Assembly (NCBI GenBank): GCA_009838515.1
Contig: VXRL01000085.1
Span: forward strand, 1-53,905
Length of the DNA stretch: 53,905 nt
DNA from: Terriglobia bacterium
GTDB taxonomy: Bacteria; Acidobacteriota; Terriglobia; Bryobacterales; UBA6623
Reading direction: 5' to 3'
The notes below the pieces were generated by a model, which was given only the letters and a program-made list of their open reading frames with translations, made no database searches and was not told the DNA's origin. This document shows positions 1-7,284 of this stretch, piece after piece. How positions within the stretch are numbered: the stretch's first letter is position 1; every line of letters begins with the position of its first letter. Made by a program: the position numbers and the translations under genes.

Positions 1-52
1 TCGTGCCCACGTTCACGTGCGGCTTCGAGCGATCAAACTTTTCCTTTGCCAT
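1..52 (-). CDS. tuf: Elongation factor Tu, N-terminal fragment (cut by window edge)
   Basis: The reverse strand reads ATG followed by codons for MAKEKFDRSKPHVNVGT, the near-universal start of bacterial EF-Tu, the GTPase that carries aminoacyl-tRNA to the ribosome. Only 17 codons are visible; the rest lies left of the window. A purine-rich AGAGGA element sits just upstream of the start. It follows tRNA-Tyr on the same strand, an arrangement like the tRNA-tufB operon of many bacteria, so the two are probably co-transcribed. Confidence 0.93.
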   Translation of the reverse strand, partial: MAKEKFDRSKPHVNVGT

Positions 53-111
53 GGTCTCTGTGTCCTCTTAGGATGCGATCCGAAACGCGAATTCAAGGCC
101 GTCACAAACAC

Positions 112-198
112 TGGTGGACGGGGAAGGATTCGAACCTTCGTAGGGCGTAGCCCGACAGATTTACAGTCTGTTGCCTTTGACCGCTCGGCCACCCGTCC
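112..198 (-). tRNA. tRNA-Tyr (GTA anticodon)
   Basis: The reverse strand folds as a class II tRNA with a long variable arm. The acceptor stem pairs GGACGGG with CCCGTCC, the discriminator is A and the CCA end is encoded at 112-114. The anticodon loop reads ACTGTAAAT with a GTA anticodon, and the T arm holds GGTTCGAATCC. It is transcribed toward tuf, 59 bases away. Confidence 0.96.
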
Positions 199-327
199 GC
201 AAAAGGTACCTTGGTCCGCGTCCCTCGTGGATTTGTGTGAACACCGTTCCTGCGTCCGCAGGGGCGCTGCGCCGCGTCACGGTCTGCGATAGGCCGGCCG
301 CCAGTTCCCGGAACAGCCGGTGCTGTT

Positions 328-357
328 ATCTTAGCCTATCCAGCGCTCCCGATGCAA
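328..357 (-). promoter_or_regulatory. Candidate sigma70-type promoter for tRNA-Tyr/tuf
   Basis: On the reverse strand TTGCAT (352-357) and TAAGAT (328-333) are separated by 18 bases. The match to consensus is partial (3/6 and 4/6). It lies about 130 bases upstream of tRNA-Tyr, in the gap below the enolase-superfamily gene. No other promoter-like pair stood out in the gap. This is inference from motif spacing only. Confidence 0.3.
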
Positions 358-461
358 TGCGGGCGAGAGGTCCTGACCGGGGGCCGCTCGCGTGGGATCC
401 CGGCCGTGTCGGCGGCGAGCCGCCGGTGCCCGCCGGGCCGTAGCCGGCGGTCCGCTCGGAA

Positions 462-1706
462 TCACGCCGACAGCTGCCGCTTCACAACCTCCTCGTTGAG
501 CTCGATCCCTAGGCCCGGCCCGGTTGGCGGGGTGATGAAGCCATTGCTGAAGTCGATCGGCTCTCGCAAGATCTCGCTGTGGAGAGCGTTGGAGTTGAAC
601 TCTTGGATCAGCAAGTTCGGCGAGCATGTGTCCAACTGCACCGCCGCTGAGGCCGCAACGGGGCCGCAATACATGTGAGGAGCGATCATCGCGTAGTGCG
701 CCTCGGCCATGCCCGCGATCTTCTTGGACTCGAGAATTCCCCCGCACTGGCCGACGTCGAGCTGGATGATCTGCGCCGCTTGTTTCTCGAGCACCTGCGA
801 GAACTCGAACTTCGTGACCAGGCGCTCGCCGGTGGCAATCGGGATGCTAGTGTGGGCCGCAACGCGGGCCATCTCGTCAACGTTCTCGGGCGGAACGGGC
901 TCCTCGAACCAGAACGGGTCGAACTCTTCGAGAATGTTGGCCACGCGGATCGCTCCCGCCGTGCTGAACTGGCCGTGGGTGCCGATGCCGATTTCGAGAT
1001 CGGCGCCCACCGCATCGCGGATTGCCCGGAAGATCTTGGCCACATGCCGGATCGTCTTGAGGGAATAGTCGCGCGGAGGGCCGGTGATCGGCCGAAACGG
1101 GTCCAGCTTGCAGGCGGTGTTCCCCGCCCTGACCAGTTCTTCGGCGCGCTTTCCGGCGAGTTCGGGATTTTCCCAGACCCCCTGGGTGTTCATGTAGGCG
1201 TATGCGCGCAGCCGATCGTGATACTGGCCGCCCAGCAAGTTGTACACAGGCTGCTCGGTAGCCTTGCCGACCAAGTCCCAGCAGGCCATTTCAATGGCGG
1301 AGAGTGCGGGGACGAAGTAGAGGCTTGGGTGGCGGTAGTCGTGGGAGCTGGTATACATGTCTTGCCAGATCCTCTCCACGTTGAAGGGGCTCTGGCCGAT
1401 GACAAACCGCTCGCACAGATCGTGCAGCAGGTCGATTTGCGACTTCAGGTTGGTGACGCCGCCGGTCGGTCGCTCGCCCAGTCCGACGAGACCCTCGTCC
1501 GTGGTCAGCTGGACAAACAGCCACTTCCGATGGCCGATGTAAGGCTGGACGTTGTCCAAGAGGATCGTTTTCACACCCGTGACTTTCATGCTTCCTGCCT
1601 TCGAGCTAGCTGCAAGGTCGGCCGCCGCTGGGAGCGCGGCCATGCGCGTCGTGCCAAGGCCCGCGGCAAGCGCGCCAGATCCCTGCAGAAAACTGCGTCG
1701 CCGCAT
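462..1706 (-). CDS. Exported mandelate racemase/muconate lactonizing (enolase superfamily) enzyme
   Basis: 414 residues. The N-terminus MRRRSFLQGSG with an Ala-rich stretch looks like a Tat signal, so the enzyme is probably exported. From about residue 40 the protein follows the galactonate dehydratase-like branch of the enolase superfamily, whose members abstract an alpha proton from acid sugars. Family landmarks are visible: FWFEEPVPPEN and ATGERL carry the second and third metal-binding Glu, and APHMYCGP carries the catalytic His. The first metal ligand is odd: where E. coli GalD has Asp-Phe-His, this protein reads GIGTHGQF, so Gly replaces Asp while the His is kept. The substrate is unknown. 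The start is ATG with an AAGGTGAGCAAGG element before it. It stands alone, 159 bases downstream of the MoxR gene on the same strand. Confidence 0.85.
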   Translation of the reverse strand: MRRRSFLQGSGALAAGLGTTRMAALPAAADLAASSKAGSMKVTGVKTILLDNVQPYIGHRKWLFVQLTTDEGLVGLGERPTGGVTNLKSQIDLLHDLCERFVIGQSPFNVERIWQDMYTSSHDYRHPSLYFVPALSAIEMACWDLVGKATEQPVYNLLGGQYHDRLRAYAYMNTQGVWENPELAGKRAEELVRAGNTACKLDPFRPITGPPRDYSLKTIRHVAKIFRAIRDAVGADLEIGIGTHGQFSTAGAIRVANILEEFDPFWFEEPVPPENVDEMARVAAHTSIPIATGERLVTKFEFSQVLEKQAAQIIQLDVGQCGGILESKKIAGMAEAHYAMIAPHMYCGPVAASAAVQLDTCSPNLLIQEFNSNALHSEILREPIDFSNGFITPPTGPGLGIELNEEVVKRQLSA

Positions 1707-1865
1707 CCTTGCTCACCTTGAACGCGGCTGCCAGTGGATCGGCCCTCAAGCGCGTGGAACCGCGAATCGCTGGTAGCCGCGCAATATTCTACGGCACTGA
1801 GAGCCGTTTCGGAACGGCTTGCAGCGCCGCAGCCAGAATTTGTGGCTCTGGCTGGCCGCTACGAC

Positions 1866-2861
1866 CTACGGAGTCGTCGGCTCGGGCAACGACTCGAGCA
1901 TTTCGAGCAGGAGGTCGTCTTCGGTCCGCCCGTCAGCGTGAGCGTCGAAGTTCAGGATGATCCGATGGCGCAGGGCCGAAAGAGCCAGCTCTCGAACGTC
2001 CTCCGTGCTGACGTGCAGTCGCCCCTGCATCAGTGCCCTGACGCGCCCGCATAGCACGAGCGCCTGCGCTCCGCGAGGCGAGCTGCCGTAGCGGACGTAC
2101 TTGCGCGCCAAGGCGTTCTCCCTGCCCGGGCGGGGCTGTGTGGCGAGGACCAAACTGATGGCATAGTCTCGAACGTGGGGCGCCACCAAGGTCTGGGACG
2201 CGGCGCGTCGCAGCTGGAGAATCTGATCGCGGTCCAGAATCGCGTCGACCTCCAGCGGCGTGGTATCAGCCGTGCGATCCACGATGGCAGTGAGGTCTTC
2301 GCGCTCGGGATACTCCACCAGAAGCTTGAGCAAGAAGCGATCCAACTGGGCCTCGGGCAACGGGTAGGTCCCTTCCATCTCGAGCGGGTTTTGCGTAGCC
2401 ATGACCAAGAACGGCTCGTCAAGCAAGTGCGTTGTCGTGCCGCTGGTGACGGTCTTCTCCTGCATGGCCTCCAGCAGCGCCGACTGCGTGCGCGGCGTGG
2501 CGCGATTGATTTCGTCGGCGAGCACGAGATGCGCGAAGACGGGACCCTTCTCGAAGCGCAGCGCCTTGGCGCCGAGCTCGTTGGTGTCCATCACGACGCT
2601 TCCCAGGATGTCCGCGGGCATCAGGTCGGGGGTGAACTGGATCCGCGAGTAGTCCAAGTGCAGCGCGTGCCCGAGCGTCCTGAGCAAGGTAGTCTTGCCG
2701 AGGCCTGGCACGCCTTCGAGCAAGACGTGACCGCCAGACAGCAGAGCGTTCAGCACGCCGTCGACGACGCGCTCGTGGCCGACGATCACACGCTGGATCT
2801 GCGCGCGAACGGCGTCGATCTGTTCCGTTGCGCTATGCAACGTCGTGTCTTGGGCCAGCAT
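1866..2861 (-). CDS. MoxR-family AAA+ ATPase
   Basis: 331 residues, the usual length for MoxR ATPases. Walker A is GVPGLGKTT near residue 55 and Walker B/MoxR box is LADEINRA near residue 115, followed by a sensor 1-like ATQNP. MoxR proteins are cytoplasmic chaperone-like ATPases that mature or regulate partner complexes, usually together with a DUF58 or VWA-domain protein. Here no such partner is next to it. Its ATG follows the TAG stop of the upstream membrane protein gene with no base between (2862/2861), so the two are almost certainly translated together and that protein is the likely partner. Downstream is the unrelated sugar-acid enzyme gene. Confidence 0.93.
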   Translation of the reverse strand: MLAQDTTLHSATEQIDAVRAQIQRVIVGHERVVDGVLNALLSGGHVLLEGVPGLGKTTLLRTLGHALHLDYSRIQFTPDLMPADILGSVVMDTNELGAKALRFEKGPVFAHLVLADEINRATPRTQSALLEAMQEKTVTSGTTTHLLDEPFLVMATQNPLEMEGTYPLPEAQLDRFLLKLLVEYPEREDLTAIVDRTADTTPLEVDAILDRDQILQLRRAASQTLVAPHVRDYAISLVLATQPRPGRENALARKYVRYGSSPRGAQALVLCGRVRALMQGRLHVSTEDVRELALSALRHRIILNFDAHADGRTEDDLLLEMLESLPEPTTP

Positions 2862-4340
2862 CTACTCGGCGTTCCTTCTCAACGTGTCGAAATAGTTCTG
2901 AATGTAGGTGCGGTAGGGCGCGGGGATCTCGTCCCGGCTTACGGACCCGCCGCCGTCGCCATGGGAGGTCGAACGCTGATTGTACGGCACGGACGCTGAC
3001 TGCTCGGCCAGGCGAGTCTCGATCGTGACCTCGCCCCGCATGTTCTCGGCGCGTTCCATGTAGAGTTCTTCGAGGGCGCCGAGCACCTCCAGCTGCTCCG
3101 CTTCGGCCAGTTCCTTGTCACCATCGCTTGTGCCGGCGGCAGAGGCGTTTTCCCCGCCGCTCTGCTCGCCGGTGCTGTCCTCGCCGCTAGTGGTTCCGGC
3201 GGATGCGGACTCGCCAGCCTCGGGCCCAGCCTCGCCACCCTCCATCGACGCGTCAGCCGCCTGGGCCGACGGATCCTGATCTGCTTCCCCCGAGTCGGCG
3301 GGATTTCCCGACGATGCGGTCTCTTCTGTGCTGCCGCTGCCCTGCTCCTGCCCCGATTCCGAGCTTGAAGACTCGGTGGAAGCCATGTCCAGAGTCTGCA
3401 GCATGTTGTCGAACGCCTGCTTGAGCTTGTCGAACAGGCTCTGGGCCTCCTCGTCCCAGAGGTCGCTGCCGGTGTCAGACGGCAGGTTGTTGTCCTGGCC
3501 GTCCGGCGACAAACCCGAGTCCTCGGCTTGCAGGGTCGAATCCTCGAGCATGCCCTCGGGGCCCTGCTCCTCCAAGGGGACCGTGATCAGTCCTTCCACG
3601 TCGGGCATCTGGACTGCCTCGCTGGGCGGCTCCTCATGGGCTTCGCGAGGCAGTTCAGACTTGGGAGAGTCTTGTTCGGATGCAGGTCGTTCAAAGAACT
3701 CTTCGTCCCCCGGGAGGAGCTGATCCGTGTCCGGTCGCTCGATCGCCGCCGCTCGCTGCCGCTCGTCCGCGTTCGGAGCGGGCCGCTGGCCGAAGATGGC
3801 CGTCAGGATCAGCGATGCCAGAGGAGGCTCGAACGAGATGGTCGCTTGCAGCCCGACGCGGAGCCCGAAGAGCACGAGAGCGGACGCCAGCAACCAGACG
3901 CTCGCGCGCTGGGCCGGCGATACGACGCGCGGAAACGCTTGCCGGGGGTCTACGTGTGCAGCGAGCCTAGATGCGGACTCGTACTGGGCGGCCGCGATGC
4001 GGCCGTGCTGCCTGTCGATCCCTACTGTCCTGAAGTGATACGCCGTAGACACGGCGTCCTGAAGGCCCGAACGCGCGTCGACCAGCTGTGCTAAGCCGTA
4101 CCTCGTTGGCAAGTAAGTGCCGAGGCGCTGGGCGGCGATCCAGACCCCAAGCCCGGCGACCAAAGGAAGCGTGACGAACGGAACATAGCGCGTGCCGAGC
4201 ACTAGCAGGCCGCAGAAGCCGACTAGGCAGACTGCGAGCGCTAAGCAGCCTTCTCGCGTGCGAAGCTGCCCGGCAACGCGTTTGCGACAGGTCTCGACTA
4301 GCCCCTCGACGAGACCTAGGTTCAAATCAGATGCGGGCAT
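2862..4340 (-). CDS. Membrane protein with long acidic Ser/Glu/Gly-rich tail, MoxR partner candidate
   Basis: 492 residues, family not recognised with certainty. Two adjacent membrane segments lie near residues 31-49 and 53-72 and a third near 145-165, followed by a long soluble part. Residues about 200-420 are of low complexity, rich in Glu, Asp, Ser, Gly and Pro, and very acidic. The last 70 residues are better ordered, with charged helices and an Arg/Tyr-rich end (IPAPYRTYIQNYF). The topology resembles large membrane proteins found beside MoxR in other phyla (DUF4175-like), but I cannot confirm homology. It is the first gene of a two-gene operon with the MoxR ATPase, the stop touching that gene's ATG. 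A perfect TATAAT lies 27 bases above its start. Confidence 0.72.
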   Translation of the reverse strand: MPASDLNLGLVEGLVETCRKRVAGQLRTREGCLALAVCLVGFCGLLVLGTRYVPFVTLPLVAGLGVWIAAQRLGTYLPTRYGLAQLVDARSGLQDAVSTAYHFRTVGIDRQHGRIAAAQYESASRLAAHVDPRQAFPRVVSPAQRASVWLLASALVLFGLRVGLQATISFEPPLASLILTAIFGQRPAPNADERQRAAAIERPDTDQLLPGDEEFFERPASEQDSPKSELPREAHEEPPSEAVQMPDVEGLITVPLEEQGPEGMLEDSTLQAEDSGLSPDGQDNNLPSDTGSDLWDEEAQSLFDKLKQAFDNMLQTLDMASTESSSSESGQEQGSGSTEETASSGNPADSGEADQDPSAQAADASMEGGEAGPEAGESASAGTTSGEDSTGEQSGGENASAAGTSDGDKELAEAEQLEVLGALEELYMERAENMRGEVTIETRLAEQSASVPYNQRSTSHGDGGGSVSRDEIPAPYRTYIQNYFDTLRRNAE

Positions 4341-4366
4341 AGGCCGGTCGGCCGGAACAGAACACG

Positions 4367-4372
4367 ATTATA
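4367..4372 (-). promoter_or_regulatory. Perfect -10 box for the membrane protein/MoxR operon
   Basis: The reverse strand reads TATAAT at 4372-4367, 27 bases before the ATG at 4340. No good -35 hexamer lies 16-18 bases upstream, where the sequence is rich in CT repeats, so an activator or an extended element may be needed. The intergenic stretch is 97 bases and also serves the divergent TPR gene. Confidence 0.45.
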
Positions 4373-4437
4373 AGAGAGAGCGAGCGTTCTCCGTTACGTC
4401 AGGCGCTAGACTGCTGATTGTTCGGGGTTCCAGCAAG

Positions 4438-5292
4438 TTGTCCAAGTCCTTCATCGCTTTGGCCATCGTGGCGCTGCTCGCGTACGGTTGCCGCGCGGGC
4501 GCCCAGGAGGACGTGCGCCTGCTTCAGGACGCCATTGCATCGTTGCGCTCCGGGGATGCGGCCAGCGCGGCTGAACTGGCGAGCGGGCAGATTGAGGCCT
4601 CTGCGGAACCGAACCCCACAGCGTTCTGGATTCGGGCGCAGGCTCGGACGCATCTGGAGGAATACGCCGGAGCCGCCCAGGACTACCAGCGGCTCGCGGA
4701 GATGGAGCCCAACAGTGCCCGGATCAGTTTAGATCTGGGCGCGGCGAGGTTCCGCAACGGAGACATGGCCGGATCGGTTGCCGCTTTCGAGCACGTAGCC
4801 GAGCTAGAAGCGCACTCAAGGGCGCAGCTTTGGCAGCTCGGGATCTCGCAATACTACGCGAGGGACTTCGCAGGCTGCACGGACCTGTTCGAGCTTCACC
4901 GCACGGTCAACCCGCAGGATGTGGAGAACTCTGTCTGGCACTTCCTGTGCGTGGCCGCGACTCGGGGCTTCGACGCCGCAAGTACGGGACTGATTCCGAT
5001 TGACCGGGACGGCAGGGTGCCGATGATGGAGGTGTTCGCTCTCTTCGGTGGCAGCGGCAGCGTGCAAGAGGTGTTGGACGCGGCTGAAAGAGCCACCAGT
5101 TCCGGCAGCGGGACAGGCCCGGAGTTCTACGCTCACCTGTATTTGGGCCTGTACTACGAAGCTGCGGGAGACGCCGCGAACTCACGAACGCACATTGCGA
5201 AGGCTGTTCAGCTAAAGCAATCCGGAAACTACATGTGGCAGGTTGCCAGAGTGCACCAAGAGCTTCGCGCGCGCTCCGAAGAGGGCCGGTGA
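4438..5292 (+). CDS. Exported TPR-repeat protein
   Basis: 284 residues from a TTG start at 4438. This start is chosen because translation from it gives a clean signal sequence (MSKSFIALAIVALLAYGC), and the frame upstream would run into the divergent gene. The Cys after AYG could be an atypical lipobox, so the protein may be a lipoprotein or simply secreted. The rest is helical with TPR-like units (for example FWIRAQARTHLEEYAGAAQDY near residue 65 and a second set near 90-150), a fold that binds protein partners. A C-terminal TPR-like helix pair (YLGLYYEAAGDAANSRTHI) resembles the lipoprotein NlpI. The partner is unknown. It is transcribed away from the MoxR operon and stands alone. Confidence 0.72.
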   Translation: MSKSFIALAIVALLAYGCRAGAQEDVRLLQDAIASLRSGDAASAAELASGQIEASAEPNPTAFWIRAQARTHLEEYAGAAQDYQRLAEMEPNSARISLDLGAARFRNGDMAGSVAAFEHVAELEAHSRAQLWQLGISQYYARDFAGCTDLFELHRTVNPQDVENSVWHFLCVAATRGFDAASTGLIPIDRDGRVPMMEVFALFGGSGSVQEVLDAAERATSSGSGTGPEFYAHLYLGLYYEAAGDAANSRTHIAKAVQLKQSGNYMWQVARVHQELRARSEEGR

Positions 5293-5513
5293 TCAGACCG
5301 GGCTCCGCAGCAATCGCGTCACTGAGTTCTGCCTGAGAGGGGGGCGGGGGCGCCGGACGCTAGGGCGGCGGCTCCGTTTGCGGTTTGCGCCGCAGACCGA
5401 GAGCCCCATGATAATCCGTCGATTCGGAACTGACGGATTGCGCGCACGAGCGAGGCGGCGTTCACCATCATCCGATTGCAACATCTCTGGACCGAAGCAC
5501 CTTCCAAGCGGGT

Positions 5514-5954
5514 CTACGGCAGAGTACGGAAAGGATCAATTGCTGAGATTCCGAGCGGGGTGAAATGGCGCAGATTGCGGGTTAGGATCGTCATTCCTCG
5601 GCTACTAGCAGTAGCCGCGATCGCTATGTCGGCAAAGCCTGGTGAAGACCCCGCCCCACGTGCCTTGTCCATCAATTCCCCCGCCAAACGCGCCGCGGGA
5701 GTGTCGAACGCGAGGACTCTGTCCCCGTATAGATGGACTATCAGTTCGAGCCACTCAGCGATATTGGCGGCCTTTGCTACAGCTCCCTGCCGCTTCAGCT
5801 TTGCGATGCCGCTACAGATCTCTGCCACCGTAACCGACGACAAGAACAGATCTGCAGAGTGAGCATCCATCCAGGCCGTCAGCTCGACGGAGCGTCTAGC
5901 TCTTCCGGGCGCTGCGTTCGAAAGCACATCGGTATCTAACAAATACAAGCTCAT
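5514..5954 (-). CDS. PIN-domain toxin (VapC/FitB-like RNase)
   Basis: 146 residues, typical VapC size. The acidic metal-binding residues of the PIN fold are present: Asp7 (with Asp9) in LLDTDVL, Glu45 in VTVAEICSGI and Asp109 in FADIAIAATA. The end has TRNLRHF, the usual fourth-position motif with Asn. PIN toxins are Mg-dependent RNases that cleave tRNA or rRNA when freed from the antitoxin. The ATG lies three bases after the stop of the antitoxin gene, and the GGAG that would serve as ribosome site overlaps that stop. All catalytic positions are intact, so it is probably functional. Confidence 0.92.
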   Translation of the reverse strand: MSLYLLDTDVLSNAAPGRARRSVELTAWMDAHSADLFLSSVTVAEICSGIAKLKRQGAVAKAANIAEWLELIVHLYGDRVLAFDTPAARLAGELMDKARGAGSSPGFADIAIAATASSRGMTILTRNLRHFTPLGISAIDPFRTLP

Positions 5955-5957
5955 CTC

Positions 5958-6200
5958 CTAAAGCGAAGTCTCCCTCAGTCCAGTCGCATCGCGCGGCGGC
6001 AGATCTCCTTCTTCGAGGGGAGCGGACACTAGCAGCCGGCCGAAGGATGGCACCTGGCGGAGACGATTCCATTCGTCGACCCCAAGGATGACAGCGCGGG
6101 GCTTCCCGTGACGGGTGATCACGGCTGCCCTCCCCTTGGCCGCGTTCTCCACAAGGGCCGACAACTTGGCCTTGGCATCGCGCAACTGAACCGTAAGCAT
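5958..6200 (-). CDS. Phd/YefM-type antitoxin for the PIN toxin
   Basis: 80 residues from the ATG at 6200, preceded by a strong GAGGAG ribosome site; a longer reading from 6266 has no such site and adds a non-conserved stretch. The N-terminus (MLTVQLRDAKAKLSALVENA) matches Phd/YefM antitoxins, followed by the typical ITRHGKPRAVILGVDEW segment. These proteins dimerise, bind their own promoter through the N-terminal part and neutralise the toxin with the flexible C-terminus. The C-terminal 25 residues here are acidic and Pro-containing, as expected for the toxin-binding tail. It is the first gene of the two-gene operon. Confidence 0.9.
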   Translation of the reverse strand: MLTVQLRDAKAKLSALVENAAKGRAAVITRHGKPRAVILGVDEWNRLRQVPSFGRLLVSAPLEEGDLPPRDATGLRETSL

Positions 6201-6240
6201 GAGACTCCTCAAATAAAGACTACATAGGTCATAATTCAGT
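6201..6240 (-). promoter_or_regulatory. AT-rich promoter/operator region of the toxin-antitoxin operon
   Basis: This is the AT-rich 40 bases before the antitoxin ATG. On the reverse strand CTGAAT and TTTATT are 16 bases apart, a weak promoter fit, with GAGGAG directly after. Phd-type antitoxins normally bind such a region to repress their own operon; no perfect inverted repeat is present, so the operator is not resolved. Confidence 0.35.
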
Positions 6241-6516
6241 GTAGCGCACAGGACAGAGCATGGCATTAGGAAGAATTGCCCCAGAGGGGAGGTGCAGGCC
6301 GATCAAGCGCTCACTGTGGTCTGGGTCGATGCCTTACCCGCCTGCCAGCAACATCTCGAGATACTCACTCCCCTCGCCACTTGAGAATCGGCTAGGTCTG
6401 TCGCTGTCGGGAAGATGTCGCAACGTAGTCGACCACACACAGTCCGAAGTTGAGTTGCCTACACTACAATCGGCGTTCGTGTCACGATTTCCGTACGGGA
6501 GTCAGGAGATTCGAGG
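6241..6516. other. Non-coding gap between toxin-antitoxin operon and ABC export operon
   Basis: No convincing gene is seen; the one open frame here (6260-6520, plus) lacks any recognisable motif. A TACAAT at 6465-6470 could be the -10 box of the ABC operon but has no matching -35 element. An AGGAG at about 6503-6507 serves the ABC gene. Confidence 0.5.
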
Positions 6517-7281
6517 ATGATGGCGTCGATTCCCGATCCGGCCCAGCAAGCCAGTGCCGCGGATGGCATTCGCAGCAACGATATCGTTTTCGAAGCCAAG
6601 AACGTTACCAAGCGCTACGACATGGGCGAAGTGACCGTCGATGCTCTACGCGGCGTGAACCTGAGCCTGCGTGCATCGGAGTTCATCGTCCTGCTCGGGC
6701 CGTCTGGCAGCGGCAAGTCGACCCTGCTCAACATCTTGGGCGGCCTAGACGTGCCCACTTCCGGGGCAGTCACGTATCGCGGCCGCGACCTTAGCGGAGC
6801 AGACGACGCGACTCGTACCGCATACCGCCGGAACAACGTGGGCTTTGTGTTCCAGTTCTACAACCTGATTCCGAGCCTGACCGCTAGAGAGAACGTAGCG
6901 CTAGTGACCGAGATCGTACGCGATCCCATGCCGCCGCAGGAAGCGCTACAGATCGTCGGGCTGGGTGACCGCATGAACCACTTCCCTGCGCAGCTCTCGG
7001 GTGGCGAACAGCAGCGCGTGGCGATCGCGCGGGCAATTTCTAAGCGGCCCGAAGTATTGCTGTGCGATGAACCTACAGGAGCGCTGGACATCTCGACTGG
7101 AGTAGTGGTCTTGGAGGCCATCGAGCGCATCAATCGCGAACTGGGCACAGCCACGGCGGTGATCACCCACAACGCTGCCGTGGCGTCCATCGCGGACCGC
7201 GTCGTACAGCTGTCAGATGGCCTGATCGTGGCGGATCGCAGCAATCCCGTCAAGACCGCAGCACGGGACCTCACGTGGTAG
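6517..7281 (+). CDS. ABC transporter ATP-binding protein (MacB/LolD type)
   Basis: 254 residues. All motor motifs are intact: Walker A GPSGSGKST at 61-69, signature LSGGEQQRVAIARA from 160, Walker B LLCDEP at 181-186 and the switch His218. The family drives MacB, LolCDE and FtsX-type systems, which do not move substrates through the membrane in the classical way but use ATP to drive conformational change in the periplasm. An ATG pair at 6517 and 6520 follows AGGAG; the first is used here. The permease starts three bases after its stop, so it is the first gene of a three-gene operon. Confidence 0.95.
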   Translation: MMASIPDPAQQASAADGIRSNDIVFEAKNVTKRYDMGEVTVDALRGVNLSLRASEFIVLLGPSGSGKSTLLNILGGLDVPTSGAVTYRGRDLSGADDATRTAYRRNNVGFVFQFYNLIPSLTARENVALVTEIVRDPMPPQEALQIVGLGDRMNHFPAQLSGGEQQRVAIARAISKRPEVLLCDEPTGALDISTGVVVLEAIERINRELGTATAVITHNAAVASIADRVVQLSDGLIVADRSNPVKTAARDLTW

Positions 7282-7284
7282 GCC

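Noticed and set aside
249..262. Inverted repeat CCTGCG-TC-CGCAGG upstream of tRNA-Tyr
   Set aside because: Loop too small, no T run, and short GC-rich repeats are frequent in this window.
17..292. Plus-strand open frame of 91 residues across tRNA-Tyr
   Set aside because: It is the antisense reading of the tRNA gene, a well-known artefact (GRGRIRTFVGRSP-type peptide).
675..1721. 348-residue plus-strand frame
   Set aside because: Antisense of the enolase-superfamily gene, whose protein has clear family motifs; the frame is open only because of high GC.
6260..6520. 86-residue plus-strand frame in the gap before the ABC operon
   Set aside because: No ribosome site, motif or coding-like composition.
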